This document shows, in pieces, positions 7,640 to 16,800 of a stretch of 64,000 nt of DNA. The notes under the pieces are model-generated. The model was not told the DNA's origin and did not search any database. It saw only the letters and a program-made list of their open reading frames with translations. Position 1 is the first letter of the stretch; the number at the start of each line of letters is the position of its first letter. The DNA is from Panacagrimonas sp963975245 (GTDB lineage: Bacteria > Pseudomonadota > Gammaproteobacteria > Nevskiales > Nevskiaceae). Location of the stretch: NCBI GenBank assembly GCA_963975245.1, contig CAXBFJ010000001.1, positions 558,001 through 622,000 on the forward strand. The letters are read 5' to 3'. A program made the translations under genes and the position numbers.

Positions 7640-8575
7640 ATGGCAGCCAGCAGCCTTCTCGCACTGATTGACGACATTGCCACCATCATGGACGACGTTT
7701 TCATGATGACCCGCATTGCAGCCAAGAAGACCGCCGGTGTTCTCGGCGATGATCTGGCCCTGAATGCGGAGCAGGTTGCCGGGGTCAAGGCGGACCGCGA
7801 GTTGCCGGTGGTCTGGGCCGTAGCCAAGGGTTCGGTGATCAACAAGGTCATCCTGGTGCCGGCAGCGCTGGTGATCAGTGCCTTCGCGCCATGGGCGATT
7901 ATTCCAATGCTGATGCTCGGCGGCGGCTACCTGTGTTACGAAGGCTTCGAGAAGATCGCTCACAAGTATCTGCATTCTGCAGAAGAGTTGGCAGCACATC
8001 GCGCTAAGCTGCTGCACGCCGTGGCGGACAAGAAAGTAGATATGGTGGCCTTCGAGAATAAGAAGGTGAAAGGCGCCATCCGTACAGATTTCATTCTCTC
8101 CGCTGAGATTATTGTCATCGCCCTCGGCGTGGTTGCGGGTCAGGACCTGCTGACTCAGTTTGGTGTGCTGTCCCTGATTGCATTATTGATCACGGTTACC
8201 GTTTACGGCTTGGTAGCCGGTATCGTGCGTATGGATGATGTCGGCCTTGCGCTGGCCTCGTCCGATAGTGACTTTCGCCAGAGCATTGGGCGTGGCCTGC
8301 TTGCCTTTGCGCCGATCCTGATGAAGACGCTCTCTATTGTGGGAACTGCCGCCATGTTTATGGTCGGTGGCGGCATCCTGGCGCATGGCATCGCGCCAGT
8401 GCATCACTTCATTGAGCATCTTTCGGACAGCGTGGGCGCGGTAGCATTTGCCGGCCCGGTGGCCGCATTTATTCTGCCGAGTTTGCTGGGCGCACTCTTT
8501 GGCGTCATAGCCGGTGGCGTGCTCCTAATGGGCATGAAGCCGCTAATAAAATTTAAGAATGCCATCGCTTCCTGA
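7640..8575 (+). CDS. DUF808 (YedI-like) inner-membrane protein
   Basis: A 311-residue membrane protein of the DUF808 family, of which E. coli YedI is a member. The conserved N-terminal block is complete: SLLALIDDIATIMDD, then AAKKTAGVLGDDLALNAEQV, then ELPVVWAVAKGSVINKVILVP. Five or six hydrophobic segments follow (about 80-100, 160-190, 195-215, 245-265, 285-305). ATG 7640 is preferred because it aligns with the family start; a longer frame from 7589 adds 17 unrelated residues. Function of the family is unknown. It is the last gene before the tail-like cluster and is separated from it by 290 bases. Confidence 0.83.
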   Translation: MAASSLLALIDDIATIMDDVFMMTRIAAKKTAGVLGDDLALNAEQVAGVKADRELPVVWAVAKGSVINKVILVPAALVISAFAPWAIIPMLMLGGGYLCYEGFEKIAHKYLHSAEELAAHRAKLLHAVADKKVDMVAFENKKVKGAIRTDFILSAEIIVIALGVVAGQDLLTQFGVLSLIALLITVTVYGLVAGIVRMDDVGLALASSDSDFRQSIGRGLLAFAPILMKTLSIVGTAAMFMVGGGILAHGIAPVHHFIEHLSDSVGAVAFAGPVAAFILPSLLGALFGVIAGGVLLMGMKPLIKFKNAIAS

Positions 8576-8716
8576 CATGCATTGATCAATGTTTGATGGC
8601 CTGCCAATGGCGTCCTGCATGACGTCTTTGTTGCACGGTTAGCGTTGATCGACGAGTCGGAACAAATAAAGTCTGAGGCAATGAGAGGCGCCGCACAGTT
8701 GCGGCCATGATTTGCG

Positions 8717-8746
8717 TTGACACGTTTTGGCCAACAGGTCTAATGT
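8717..8746 (+). promoter_or_regulatory. Candidate sigma-70 promoter for the tail-like cluster
   Basis: TTGACA (8717-8722) is a perfect -35 box. It is followed after 18 bases by TAATGT (8741-8746), a fair -10 box. The site lies 120 bases upstream of the first gene of the cluster and in the only sizeable gap before it, so it is the best candidate for driving the operon. No operator repeat is obvious around it. Confidence 0.5.
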
Positions 8747-8865
8747 CTCTGCACCTTTTCGACGTGCGTGTATCTCAGGTTTCAGCGCCGTTACGTTCAC
8801 GCTTGTCGAAGAGATAAAACAAAGCTTCTTAACATCAATCGTCCAGCTGGGAGAGAGCTCGGGCA

Positions 8866-9942
8866 GTGGATGTACTATCTCAATTCGCGCTATCTGCGTT
8901 GGATAATGCGGTCAACGATCTGTTGACCGTTGCTGTGCCCAACGGTGTCAATCGCCAGCTCAGCATTATTCCTTCGCAGATCAAACCGGCAGGACTCGGC
9001 GGATACCTTGGCGCACATGCCGAGCCATCCGGCCCCATCCTTGCACGTCGCATTATTGCCACGCTGGATTTGTCGGTCAGCCAGGGTAGTGACAGCAGCG
9101 CAAGTACCTACTTGAACCAGCAGTTGCGCGTCCTGCTCACGCAGGACAGGGGTGATCTGCAACGTGCCGGCTTCTACAAGATCAAGCTCGATCCAGAACG
9201 CAGCGAGGCATTGAACGCTCGTTTCAACGTTGATTTTGAATACCGCCATCTGCCAACAGATCCGGGCGGCATTATCGAAACACTGGATCTGGGTCTTGAT
9301 CTAAATGCTACGCCCTACAAAGCGCGATTCGTTTGGGATGTCGATACGGCGTCGCTGCGTTCTGAAGCAGAGCCCCTGCGTGAGTTCGCCATTGCGGATG
9401 ACCCGCATCTGAGTCCCACGTCGCCGGCATCCAACTGGCAGTTTGATCAAGCCAATGGCTGGATCGCTCAGAGCGGCGCAGCTCGCGGCGGCAGTCGGAC
9501 TTTGAGTAATGCGCGCAAGGCTGGCGCCCAACTACTTTGGCGACCCAATGCCAACCCGCTGCGACTGTCGCGCTTCATTGCGAGCATGCGGTTCCAGAGC
9601 GACAGCCACGATGGAATCGGTTTGGTCTTTTCGCGCAAGGATGACAACAACTTTTCATTCTTCCTGGCCTCGCACCGGCATCGCTATCAGATGTTCGGCA
9701 GCAAGCGAGATGGCGTTTACGACTTCATCGGAGCGCCTGCCGAAGAACTGGAGATGTTGCCGGGTCAGCCGCATCAGCTCGAGATCATTTGTTTCGACAA
9801 GACCTTGATCGCTGTGCTGGACGGCCGGCAGACCTTGCAGGTTGAGGGGCAGGACGAAAGCGAGCCGGGTGAAATCGGCTTTCTCACACATGTAAACGAT
9901 CAGGCGCATTTTCTACGTGCGCGTCTGGTCGACCTGTATTGA
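8866..9942 (+). CDS. First gene of tail-like cluster; protein with C-terminal lectin-like (LamG-type) domain
   Basis: A 358-residue protein from GTG 8866, with GGGAGAGAG (8849-8857) eight bases upstream. Residues 1-180 alternate strands and short helices and are unrecognised. Residues about 190-358 read as a concanavalin-like beta sandwich: GWIAQSG, FIASMRFQSDSHDGIGLVFS, NNFSFFLASHRHRYQMF, QLEIICFDKTLIAVLDG and GEIGFLTHVNDQAHF are the strand pattern of LamG/laminin-like sugar-binding domains. It precedes the sheath gene by 46 bases and is probably cotranscribed. A glycan-binding or adhesive role is inferred from the fold only. It could be an attachment protein or a cargo of the apparatus. Confidence 0.6.
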   Translation: MDVLSQFALSALDNAVNDLLTVAVPNGVNRQLSIIPSQIKPAGLGGYLGAHAEPSGPILARRIIATLDLSVSQGSDSSASTYLNQQLRVLLTQDRGDLQRAGFYKIKLDPERSEALNARFNVDFEYRHLPTDPGGIIETLDLGLDLNATPYKARFVWDVDTASLRSEAEPLREFAIADDPHLSPTSPASNWQFDQANGWIAQSGAARGGSRTLSNARKAGAQLLWRPNANPLRLSRFIASMRFQSDSHDGIGLVFSRKDDNNFSFFLASHRHRYQMFGSKRDGVYDFIGAPAEELEMLPGQPHQLEIICFDKTLIAVLDGRQTLQVEGQDESEPGEIGFLTHVNDQAHFLRARLVDLY

Positions 9943-9988
9943 ACAAATTCGGATTGATTGAAGAGACCAAACGACCAGGAGGTCAGCC

Positions 9989-11116
9989 ATGGAAGAAGCG
10001 TTTGCAGAACAGATCATCCCGGGAACCTATATCCGGGTTCTCTCGGAAGGACTGATTTCTCCGCAGGGCGTTGCAGCAGGGAATATCGGAATTGTTGGAA
10101 CCGCGGAGCCGCTGCCGCTTCCAGCGCCTGAAGGCGGTGGGCCGGCGCCCGTTGCGACCTTGAACACCTCAACGCAGATTCTTTCGAGTCTGGAAGATGC
10201 GCAGAAGCTTTTTGCGCCATCTGATGCTGCCTCGGAGACTTCCAAGTTCAATCTCATGCGTAGCCTTGAGCTGCTGTTCCGCAATGGCGCACGCACGGTT
10301 TATGCGCGAGCCATTGCCGAGACAACCGACAAGAGCAAGTTCACCGATGAGATGAAGGAACTGCTCAAGGAGAATGTAAACATTCTGGTCATTCCAGAAC
10401 TCAGCACGGCAGATGCCAACACTGAGCTGGCTTCTCTGGCGGGCACAGCGGAGTCCGAGGGCAGGGATGTCATCGCGGTCGTTGGCGCGGACAAGCAGAT
10501 TCCTTCCGAGATTACGGCGGGTGCCGAGTTCAAGTCCGACAAGCGCCTGATCCTGTGTGCGCCGGCCATCGTGGCCTATGACCGTGCCTCCAAAAAAGAT
10601 GTGACCTTGCCGGGTCGTTACACCGCCGCAGCGGTCGCCGGTCTGATTGCATCGCTGGCTGCGCATGTAAGTCCGACCAATAAATCGCTTCCCGGTGTTG
10701 GTCAGATTTCGCGCAAGTACAACTACGGCGAGCTCAAGTCTCTGGTGCAGGGCAATGTGCTCACACTGGAAAACCGTGGCGGCGTGCGCGTGGTGCGCGG
10801 CATCACCACGGATGGTGCAGGTGCTGCGTTCTCGCAGATCACAACGCGAAGAATCGTGGATTACGCAAAGGCCGGTGTACGCCAGGTCACCAGTCCCTTC
10901 GTTGGCAAATTGAACAATGCGCGTGTACGCAAGGCGATGGAGGGGGCGCTCGACGGCTTTCTCACCACCATGCTCATCGATGAAGCCCTGACCGACTACA
11001 CCGTAAATGTGAGTGCGACCAGAGCTGATGAGATTGCAGGCCGCTGCGTTGTGAATATCTCTTTGCAGCCGACCTTCAGCATTGACTACATCCGCGTCAC
11101 CCTGGCGCTGTCCTAA
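9989..11116 (+). CDS. Contractile tail sheath protein
   Basis: Sheath subunit of 375 residues that would form the contractile outer cylinder. The N-terminus IIPGTYIRVLSEGLISPQGV followed by GNIGIVGTA is the usual sheath opening, in which the first strand is exchanged with neighbouring subunits. An alpha/beta core follows, with FRNGARTVYARAI and DVIAVVGADKQIP, and the C-terminal handshake strands are VVNISLQPTFSIDYIRVTLAL. Length is close to phage P2 FI (about 396). A perfect AGGAGGT ribosome binding site (9977-9983) sits five bases before the ATG, fitting a protein needed in many copies. The tube gene follows after 20 bases. Only one sheath gene is present. Confidence 0.87.
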   Translation: MEEAFAEQIIPGTYIRVLSEGLISPQGVAAGNIGIVGTAEPLPLPAPEGGGPAPVATLNTSTQILSSLEDAQKLFAPSDAASETSKFNLMRSLELLFRNGARTVYARAIAETTDKSKFTDEMKELLKENVNILVIPELSTADANTELASLAGTAESEGRDVIAVVGADKQIPSEITAGAEFKSDKRLILCAPAIVAYDRASKKDVTLPGRYTAAAVAGLIASLAAHVSPTNKSLPGVGQISRKYNYGELKSLVQGNVLTLENRGGVRVVRGITTDGAGAAFSQITTRRIVDYAKAGVRQVTSPFVGKLNNARVRKAMEGALDGFLTTMLIDEALTDYTVNVSATRADEIAGRCVVNISLQPTFSIDYIRVTLALS

Positions 11117-11136
11117 TCGAACAAGGGAAATCAATC

Positions 11137-11640
11137 ATGGCAAATACCAGTGTTTTTACCGGAGCAGATGGCTCCATTACCTTGTCCTCGACCTCATCGG
11201 ATGGCATCGAAGCCGAAGTAGCGCAGGGCATTATCGATGGCAATGATCTGGTCTCAGTAGGCCGCGCCACCGGCGTTGCAGTGGAAGTCACATCGGACGT
11301 GCGGCCGTTTCATGAGATTGGCCAGCGCTATGCCACGCAACTGAGGCCCGGCAATGTCTCGGTGCGGGGCAACATCAAGCGAGCCTATCTCAACGGCGCC
11401 ATGTTGCGACTTCTGCTCGGCGAAGCAGCCGATGGCCGGCCCGGTGCATCGTGGGCGCAGCCATCTTTCAATATCACCTTGATGGCAGAAAACGCTGCGG
11501 TTCCAGGCGTGCGCTCCACCGTCACGCTGCACGGCGTCAAGCTCGACCAGTGGAATTACAGCGTGCCGGAAGATGATTTTGTCGTGGAATCCTGCAGCTT
11601 TCAGGCCCTGTACCTGACGGTTGGAGACGAAGGCGCCTGA
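11137..11640 (+). CDS. Tail tube protein
   Basis: A 167-residue protein immediately downstream of the sheath, with an AAGGGA ribosome binding site. It is the position and size expected of the inner tube subunit, P2 FII-like. It is beta-rich: GSITLSS, GVAVEVTSDVRPFHEIGQ, LRPGNVSVRGNIKRAYLNG, SFNITLMAENAAV, STVTLHGVKLDQWNYSVPEDDFVVESCSFQALYLTV. The sequence ...DDFVVESCSFQAL... is the conserved last strand pair of many tube proteins. Subunits would stack as hexameric rings within the sheath. The assignment rests on order, size and strand pattern, not on a signature residue. Confidence 0.75.
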   Translation: MANTSVFTGADGSITLSSTSSDGIEAEVAQGIIDGNDLVSVGRATGVAVEVTSDVRPFHEIGQRYATQLRPGNVSVRGNIKRAYLNGAMLRLLLGEAADGRPGASWAQPSFNITLMAENAAVPGVRSTVTLHGVKLDQWNYSVPEDDFVVESCSFQALYLTVGDEGA

Positions 11641-11667
11641 TGATGACTCCGAGCCTGCAAGGCCGCC

Positions 11668-12162
11668 ATGAATAGTCCGCCCAGCAAACCTTCGGTGATG
11701 CTCACCGCTGACGAACTGCTTGCCGGTTCGGCGCTGACTTTTGACGTCGAGGTTCCGGCCAGTATGTTGCTAGGAGGGCGCGGCGAGAGCGGTCACGTTC
11801 GCCTGCGACCGCTGACGGTGCGTGACCTGCAATTGATTGGTCGCGCCGCAAAGGACAACGATGCTTTGGCCGCTGCGCTGATGGTGCAGACCGCGTTGGT
11901 GGAACCACAACTGACTCTGGCGCAGGTCAACGCGCTTCAGGTGGGTTTGTTGCAGAAGCTGCTTGATGAGGTGAATCACATCAGCGGTATTGGCGCCACC
12001 GAAGCGCAATTGCGTGGCGCCACCGAGGACCCGCTGGTCCGAGCGGCTTTTCTGTTGTCCAGCGAATTTGGTTGGACCCCAGAGCAGGTGGGTGAGCTGA
12101 CCTTGGCCCAGGTGCTGATGCATTTGCAGATGCTCAAGGAAAAACGGGGTGAGCATGACTGA
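11668..12162 (+). CDS. Probable tail assembly chaperone
   Basis: A 164-residue mostly helical protein located between the tube gene and the downstream structural genes, where Mu- and P2-type tails encode their assembly chaperone (gp41/E). Residues 45-60 (RGESGHVRLRPLTVRDLQLI) resemble the strand-helix opening of phage tail chaperones, which act on membrane-free tape-measure intermediates. A helical region rich in Ala and Leu follows. The gene overlaps the next one by 14 bases. A purine run (AAGGAAAAACGGGG, 12136-12149) sits at the overlap, as in chaperones that are extended by frameshifting. The assignment is positional plus fold impression. Confidence 0.52.
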   Translation: MNSPPSKPSVMLTADELLAGSALTFDVEVPASMLLGGRGESGHVRLRPLTVRDLQLIGRAAKDNDALAAALMVQTALVEPQLTLAQVNALQVGLLQKLLDEVNHISGIGATEAQLRGATEDPLVRAAFLLSSEFGWTPEQVGELTLAQVLMHLQMLKEKRGEHD

Positions 12163-13300
12163 GCGGTCGCCCGTCGAGCGAGTTCGTCTGCTTCGCGAAG
12201 CGGCGCAAAGTCTGTCGCGTGTCAGACAGACCTTGCAGCGCGTGGATGATGAGCAGGTGCTTGCACGATTGCTGGAGACCCTGGATCAGCTTCCGGAAGC
12301 GGTGCAGTTCTGGCCGCTGCAGAGTGTTGCCGGTCTGCAAACGGCGAGCGGACCGATAAGTGATGTGCAACAGGCCTTGGAAAGACCTGCGAGCGTGGAT
12401 GCTCAGGAGTATGCAAGGCGGCTTCGTCGGGCCAGCGATCTGTCGCCTGTCGTTTCTCGAAGAGTTTCAAGGCCTGATGGGCGAGAAGCAGAAGGTTTGT
12501 TCTCGCCCGGCGCGACCTCCACTGTCGGCAAGTTGGATGCGTCGCACAGCCAACCGGGCACTGGCAAGAATTCCAGGCCGGACGATTCAAAGGCGGGGCG
12601 TGGTTCAGATCGCAAAGCTGCGCCGAGCAAAGACTTTGCAGCGGCGGAGCTAGAGCAGAAGCAGACTCAGACTCAGACTCAGGCATCAGACGCAGGGCCA
12701 CTGGCCGCGATCGCAAAGTTGGTGAGTGAAATCGGGTCTGCGCAAACTGATTCTGGCCAGCAGAAATTCAAGAGCCAGCTGGACTCCTTTCCTAAGTCCT
12801 CATCACCCGGCAAGAAACTGGCCGCGCATGCGCAACTGGGGGCGCGGCCATCACGAACGGATTCGGTACGGCCTCAATCCTTGCCGAGAGCTGAGAGGCC
12901 ATTGTCGCCCAGCCTCAATACTGTGCCGCGCCCGCGCCTGCAGTCATCGGAGTTTGTGACACAGAACCCAGGTACTGGGGCGCTCGCTTCGGTGGTGGCC
13001 AGTCTCTGGGGACAGCCCGCAGCTCGCGGGCAAAGAACATCATCGGTTCAGGATCTGCGCCGCCATCCTCAGGCAGAACGCGCACCGTCACGTCTGTTGA
13101 CGACTGTCCCTGCGGCGGCTGCTGGCAAGCAGCAAGAGAGCAGTGAACAGAGTGAGAAATCACAGGTCAAAACCACGCCGCCTGCTGCCAGTAGCAGCGT
13201 AGCGGATCAGCCTGCGGCCCCGGGGACTGAGAGCGTATCTGACCAACTCAACCGTGAATTGCAGGCACAGGCCTGGATGAGCGGGGTAGATCTGTCATGA
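12149..13300 (+). CDS. Low-complexity Ser/Gln/Pro-rich protein of the tail-like cluster
   Basis: A 383-residue protein starting with GTG 12149 (AAGGA eight bases upstream) or ATG 12155, overlapping the chaperone gene. The first 100 residues are helical and charged. About residues 110-370 are disordered, rich in Ser, Gln, Ala and Pro, with a short QTQTQTQ tract from three and a half copies of CAGACT near 12662. There is no hydrophobic segment. It occupies the slot where tailed phages put the tape-measure protein but looks nothing like one. Possible roles are a scaffold or a linker. I recognise no family. Confidence 0.6.
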   Translation: MSMTERSPVERVRLLREAAQSLSRVRQTLQRVDDEQVLARLLETLDQLPEAVQFWPLQSVAGLQTASGPISDVQQALERPASVDAQEYARRLRRASDLSPVVSRRVSRPDGREAEGLFSPGATSTVGKLDASHSQPGTGKNSRPDDSKAGRGSDRKAAPSKDFAAAELEQKQTQTQTQASDAGPLAAIAKLVSEIGSAQTDSGQQKFKSQLDSFPKSSSPGKKLAAHAQLGARPSRTDSVRPQSLPRAERPLSPSLNTVPRPRLQSSEFVTQNPGTGALASVVASLWGQPAARGQRTSSVQDLRRHPQAERAPSRLLTTVPAAAAGKQQESSEQSEKSQVKTTPPAASSSVADQPAAPGTESVSDQLNRELQAQAWMSGVDLS

Positions 13301-13890
13301 GCCTGATTCCCATGCTCGGAGACTGGGAAGTACCCAGCGTTACGCGTCTGGAGACACTCGAGAATCGGCGTCTTGCGGAAACGCGCATTCCGGGGCGTGC
13401 AGGCAGTGTGTTTCAGGATCTCAACCGGGCGCCTGCCAAGGTAGTGATCGAAGGCTCTGTTTATGGCGACGAGCTTGCGCAGACGTTTCTGAGCGATCTG
13501 CGCGAGAAGTTTGTCGCCGGTGATCCTCTGACTTTCGTGTCAGACATCGCCACCGGTACCGAGATTCAGTACGTGCTGATCCAGCAACTGCACATACAGG
13601 CCGCGGCGTCGCACGCGGATCAGATCGACTATTCAATCTGGCTGGTGGAGTCACCGCCACCGCCGCCGCCTAGCGATATTCTGGGTGGCATCGACACCAG
13701 TCTGCTCGATCAGGCGGGCAGTCTGCTTGATTCGGCCATGGGCGCACTCGATGCGCTTAGTGCACTGGGCAGCGTGCCGAACTTGTCCGACCCAACAAAG
13801 CCGCTGGCGGGTGCGCTGGATGGCGCAAGCGCCACGGCAGACGAGGTCAGTGGCGTGGGCAATGCGATAGACAGTGCCTTGAACAACTGA
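13297..13890 (+). CDS. Baseplate hub adaptor, related to Mu gp43 / eCIS Afp7 N-terminal domain
   Basis: A 197-residue protein overlapping the previous gene by four bases (ATGA). Residues 1-125 have the features of the phage DNA-circularisation/N-terminal hub-adaptor domain: VPSVTRLETLENRRLAETRIPGRAGSVFQDL, then KVVIEGSVYGDELAQTFLSDLREKF, then YVLIQQLHIQAAASHADQIDYSIWLVE. Such proteins join the tube to the hub. A Pro6 linker (PPPPPP, about 127-132) and a helical Ala/Leu-rich tail follow. No LysM domain is present, unlike most eCIS Afp7-type proteins. Confidence 0.62.
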   Translation: MSLIPMLGDWEVPSVTRLETLENRRLAETRIPGRAGSVFQDLNRAPAKVVIEGSVYGDELAQTFLSDLREKFVAGDPLTFVSDIATGTEIQYVLIQQLHIQAAASHADQIDYSIWLVESPPPPPPSDILGGIDTSLLDQAGSLLDSAMGALDALSALGSVPNLSDPTKPLAGALDGASATADEVSGVGNAIDSALNN

Positions 13891-13893
13891 GCC

Positions 13894-16800
13894 ATGGCCA
13901 ATCTCATCGAACAGGTCCAGTCCATCACCTCCGGCTCTTCGGTGAGTGTGGATGTCTCCGTGCAGGCGGGAAGCATTACCCAGATCGCCGAATTGGTGAT
14001 TCGTCTGGCACAGAATCCGCCGGATGACCTTGCGTCTTTCCTGCAACATCTGCAGACCATTCCGACGCCGCAGATCAATGTAGACGGCAGCATTGCCGAG
14101 GTCTTTCAGGGCATTCTCCCCGGTCTGCAGGAAGGACCTGGCGTCAAGGTATCGGCACTCACGCAGGCTGCGGGTGCAATCGGCAGTGGTGTCAGCACAG
14201 ACCTCACCGGGCGGATTGAGCCTTTGCTGGCGGCGGTCAATCAGTTGAAGGCACTGCTGGACACCGACTGGAGTTGCGGGCTGGTTCCGGCACTCGCGGC
14301 AAGTCCGGCGGCGTCGACGCCATCGCCTGATCCTGCGCCAGATCCTTCACCGGACCCGTCTCCCGAACCGGCGCCGGCCGATGCGTCTTCTGCAGAGCGT
14401 CCGGCGGTGCTGAGCACGAGCCAGGTTGATGATGCAAAGGCATTGGCCGATACCCTGCCACCGGACATGGCGGTGAAGGCCTTGCTGATCTGGCTGCACC
14501 AGCGTGTGGGCACGAGTCGACCCGGGTACTTCCAACTGCGCTCGATTCCGGTTCTGGACGATCTGCGCGACCCGCTGGACAGCCTGGTGCGTTGGGATGC
14601 GATGAGCGGCGCGCAGTTGCAGCAGGAATTTGTAGGCACCCTGAATGTGCTGACCCAGCTGGTGCAGGCTGAGGGTGCCTCGGTGGTCGCGGAATCATTC
14701 CCTGCAAGCCTTGCCGCCGACCTGCCGCTGCCTGATTTGAAGACCCAGGTCGATGCGCTGGTCGATGCGCTCGAAGCCATCCCCGGTGCTGCGGACCCAG
14801 CGAGTCTGGCGGCCGCGGCACAGAGTGCCGCGCAGGCCATTGAGCTGCATAACCAGAGCATCGATGCGCAGCTGGACGCCATCGAAGCGCAGAAGCGGTT
14901 GATCAGGGAACTGCCCTCCAAGCTCGAAACGCGGATATGCCGGCTGCTGATGCTGGCAACGCCGCGCGCCACGTTCGGCGATCTTTCCAGTCGCCTCGGC
15001 GAGATTCCGCAGGCCTTGCCGGCAGAAAGCTTCGCCCCCCTGACGGATCTGTTCGCCAATTTGCAGGAATGGATCGAGAACATTCTCAAGCTGCTGGATT
15101 TCAGCGCTGTCCTGCAGCCGGTGACCGATGCCGTGCAGACTGTCGAGGCCGAAATCGCAAAGATCGAGCAGGGTATTGCTGAACTCACCGCAGACGCACG
15201 CGCCCTGTTTGGTGAAGCGTCAACCGCGCTGGGCGCCGTTGATCTGAGCGGCTTCCAGCAGCAGATCGAAGATGCCTTGCAGTCTGCCTTGCAGGACGTG
15301 CAGGTGACATTGGGGCAGGGCCTCAGCGAAGCGGCGGGTGCAATGGAATCGGCCATGACCGAGGTCAACGACGCACTCGCAGGTTTTGACCCGGAGACAC
15401 TTGGCGCGCCCGTGGCTCAGGTGCTCGAAGCGCTGCGCGATCTGTTTCAGGACAGCGCCGTGCAGCAGCTCATGGGCTCGCTCGATCAGATCAAGGCGCT
15501 CGCCAACCGGGTGGATGAACTTTCGTTCAAGCCCGTGGGTGACACCGTGATTTCCGGGATTGAGGAGATCAAGAACATCATCGCCGGTATTGATGTTGCG
15601 CAATTGCCGCCGCCCGGTTCCGCGCTGATTTCCACCGCACTCAAGGTGCTGCCACCTTCGCTGTCGCCGGTGATCAATCCCTTGATTGCGGGTGCAGAGA
15701 ATCTGGTGGAGGCGGGTCCGGTGCCGGTGCTGGAAACGATTCGTGATCTGCCCAAACCGATTCTTGATGAAATGCGCGGGTTCTCTCCGCGGGACCTTCT
15801 GGATGAACCCCTGAATGTGCCGTTCCAGAACCTGCTGGGAGAGCTTGAAGGTTTCGATCCTTTGCAATGGGTGAGTGCCGCAGACGAAGGTCTGGAATCG
15901 CTTAAGCAAAGCCTGCTGGAACGTCTGGATATTCAGGCGCTGCTGGCACCGCTGGCCGATGCGCAGAAAGCGTTGTTGCAAAGCGTTTCGCAATTCCGCC
16001 CAGGCGCGGTCATTGCGCCTTTGACCTCGCAGCTGGAGTCCGCGGCGCAGAGCCTGTCCAATGGCCTGCCCGGCGCTGATCTGGTGGAAGGACTTGAGCA
16101 GGCGCTTACGCGGGTGCAGCAGATCTTCGGAACGCTCTGGCAGGCGCTGGATATTGCCGGTGTCTACGCCGATCGCTTCGCCTTGCTGCTCGATCCGTCC
16201 GCGCAGCTGGATGCCTGGCTCGACGAAATTCTCGACAAATTGCCTGATGCTGCAGCCGCTGCGATGCAGGCCGAACTCGATGCACTCGGTGCGGCGGTTG
16301 ATGCCATGAAAGCCGATGCCATCAATGCGGCCTACGAAGCGGCTTCGGCTCCGCTGCGGCAGGCGCTGGATGCGATGGACGCTGGCGCAGCAATGGGGCG
16401 CCTTGCTGCGGCGCGGTCGCGGCTCAGCCCGGCAGAAGCACAGGCCAGCCCCTGGCTTGAAAGCTTCAGCCCCTCCGATCCGGTCTTCAACCGTGGCCTG
16501 CGCGCCTGTACGGCGCTGCAACAGCGTCTGGAAGAAGGCGATCAGGCCATGTCAGCTTTGATGACGCCATGGGACGCGCGCTATCACGCAGCCAATGGCG
16601 CACTGGCAAATCTCAGGCCCGCAAGCTTCAGCAAGAGCGACCTCCAGCAATGGCTCAGAGAGGCGCTGCACCAGCAACTGGGCAAGCCGGTGGTCAGTTT
16701 CCTGACTCAGCTGCAGTCGCTCGGCGGGGTGTTGCGGACCTTTGTCGATGGCATGGAGGCGTCGCTGGGTGTGGTGCAGACGCGTCTGGATGAGGTGCTG

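Noticed and set aside
12136..12162. A -1 frameshift joining chaperone and downstream gene
   Set aside because: The downstream gene is in the +1 (or -2) frame, so -1 slippage would enter the wrong frame.
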